Positions 35,199-35,971 of a stretch of 35,971 bases of DNA are shown piece after piece. Where the stretch lies: positions 1-35,971 of the forward strand of contig DAHXNK010000015.1 of assembly GCA_027365415.1 (NCBI GenBank), in the 5' to 3' direction. The translations under genes were made by a program, and so were the position numbers. This stretch comes from Acidobacteriaceae bacterium (lineage in GTDB: Bacteria > Acidobacteriota > Terriglobia > Terriglobales > Acidobacteriaceae). A model generated the notes under the pieces. The model ran no database searches and was not told the origin of the DNA. It worked only from the letters and a program-made list of their open reading frames with translations. Each line of letters opens with the position of its first letter. Within the stretch, counting starts at the first letter, position 1.

Positions 35199-35971
35199 CA
35201 GACCTGCTTGGTAGAGGGATCAGGAAACGACTCCTCGGAATGGGAGCGGCGGCGCAGCGTCCAAGAGTAAGCTGCGCGGGCAAAGATACCAGAAAACATA
35301 TATCCCAGTGTAATAACAAACAAAAGAACCTGAGAAAACAATGCGACAATCGAGACCGTCGCCCCAATGAGAACGAGAATCTGGAAGGGATGCCGATTGG
35401 CAAGATTGATTTCTTTCCCACTCCAGAAGCGCCAAGTACTCACCATCAGAAATCCGATCAGGCCCACCATCAACATCCAGATGCCCGCAACCCATCCGTT
35501 GAATACTGGCGTACCTCCGAAAAAATGCACAATCGCGGCAATCGCGCCAGCAGCGGCGGGAATCGGCATTCCAACAAAATATTTGCGATCCGGGCGACCA
35601 GGATTTTTCGGCTTGGCATCGGAGCTGATGTTAAATCGCGCCAACCGACAAGCGCCGCAGATGAGATAGAGAAAGCAGACCAACGCGCCCACGCGAATCA
35701 GCTTCTCGCGCAGAATGGGATCCATCGACATGGGCAACATACGAAAGCCCCAAGTGTACGCCAGAATGCTGGGCGCAACGCCGAAGGTAATCACATCGGC
35801 CAGCGAGTCCAGTTCGCGGCCAAAATCGCTGGTGGTATTGGTCATCCGCGCAATGCGACCATCCAGAGCGTCGAACGGAATAGCCGCGCCAATAGCTAGC
35901 GCCGCGTAGTCAAAGTGATGCGGGGCCAGCGCCGAGCCTTGCAGACTTTGCGTAATCGCGTAATAGCCAAG
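35198..35971 (-). CDS. pssA: CDP-diacylglycerol-serine O-phosphatidyltransferase, 5' end outside window
   Basis: The frame is open from the right edge, giving 257 residues; the N-terminus is missing. The CDP-alcohol phosphatidyltransferase signature is complete: FDALDGRIARMTNTTSDFGRELDSLAD (D-x2-D-G-x2-A-R-x8-G-x3-D-x3-D), part of it upstream of the first in-window ATG. Next come CGACRLARFN and KYFVGMPIPAAAGAIAA, typical of PssA (class II phosphatidylserine synthase), rather than PgsA. Several membrane helices follow (GWVAGIWMLMVGLIGFLMV, ILVLIGATVSIVALFSQVLLFVITLGYMF). It makes phosphatidylserine, the precursor of phosphatidylethanolamine, in the inner membrane. The stop overlaps the Asd-like start. 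psd is probably just outside the window, but this cannot be seen. Confidence 0.93.
   Translation of the reverse strand, partial: LGYYAITQSLQGSALAPHHFDYAALAIGAAIPFDALDGRIARMTNTTSDFGRELDSLADVITFGVAPSILAYTWGFRMLPMSMDPILREKLIRVGALVCFLYLICGACRLARFNISSDAKPKNPGRPDRKYFVGMPIPAAAGAIAAIVHFFGGTPVFNGWVAGIWMLMVGLIGFLMVSTWRFWSGKEINLANRHPFQILVLIGATVSIVALFSQVLLFVITLGYMFSGIFARAAYSWTLRRRSHSEESFPDPSTKQV

Overview
The window looks like a core-genome segment of an Acidobacteriota bacterium, probably class Terriglobia, family Acidobacteriaceae. That is inference from overall gene style: moderately high GC, an acidobacterial-type rhodanese and MlaF, and interspersed palindromic repeats of a type I associate with that phylum. 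No marker gene in the window proves it. Almost every gene is a recognisable housekeeping gene, and I see no insertion sequence, prophage, integrase or CRISPR array.

Layout. Left edge to 3.5 kb: the 5' part of an FAD-dependent oxidoreductase (minus strand, running off the window) and a divergent ABC-F ATPase. 3.5-7.2 kb: two consecutive glycolytic genes on the minus strand, gpmI and eno, with a secreted rhodanese (plus) between them. 7.2-8.6 kb: a 0.4 kb non-coding stretch, a possible 32-residue ORF and an exported glycine-zipper protein. 8.6-10.4 kb: purM-purN (minus), with purM broken by a one-base frameshift. 10.5-11.9 kb: hemL, apparently transcribed leaderless. 12-13.2 kb: an AT-richer, Tat-exported WbsX/GH99-like gene with repeat-like sequence on both sides. 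13.3-17.8 kb: a long minus-strand translation and nucleotide block, tRNA-Gln - prs - rplY - pth - rpsF - rpsR - rplI. 18-20.7 kb: ispE (minus), then a fumarylacetoacetase-family hydrolase, cutA and a small membrane protein (plus). 20.8-22.9 kb: an overlapping response regulator / PAS histidine kinase pair (minus). 23-25.9 kb: mlaE-mlaF, a lipid-transport ABC pair, followed by a glutaryl-CoA dehydrogenase. 25.9-29.1 kb: hisS-aspS (minus). 29.2-34.1 kb: a chemosensory operon cheA-cheW-cheB-cheR (minus) with ATGA overlaps and a frameshifted cheR. 34.1 kb to the right edge: an aspartate-semialdehyde-dehydrogenase-like protein lacking the active-site cysteine, coupled to the 3' part of pssA.

How they fit together. 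The che genes form a compact array: CheA kinase with two CheW-like domains and no recognisable P2, CheW adaptor, CheB methylesterase and CheR methyltransferase. No receptor or stand-alone CheY lies inside the window. mlaE/mlaF and pssA both concern membrane phospholipids but are not adjacent. Nothing here is a clear new defence or biosynthetic system. The most informative points are two single-base frameshifts at short homopolymers in genes expected to be intact (purM, cheR), degenerate catalytic motifs in the Asd-like protein and MlaF, the cysteine-rich rhodanese loop, leaderless-looking promoters, and several repeat families.
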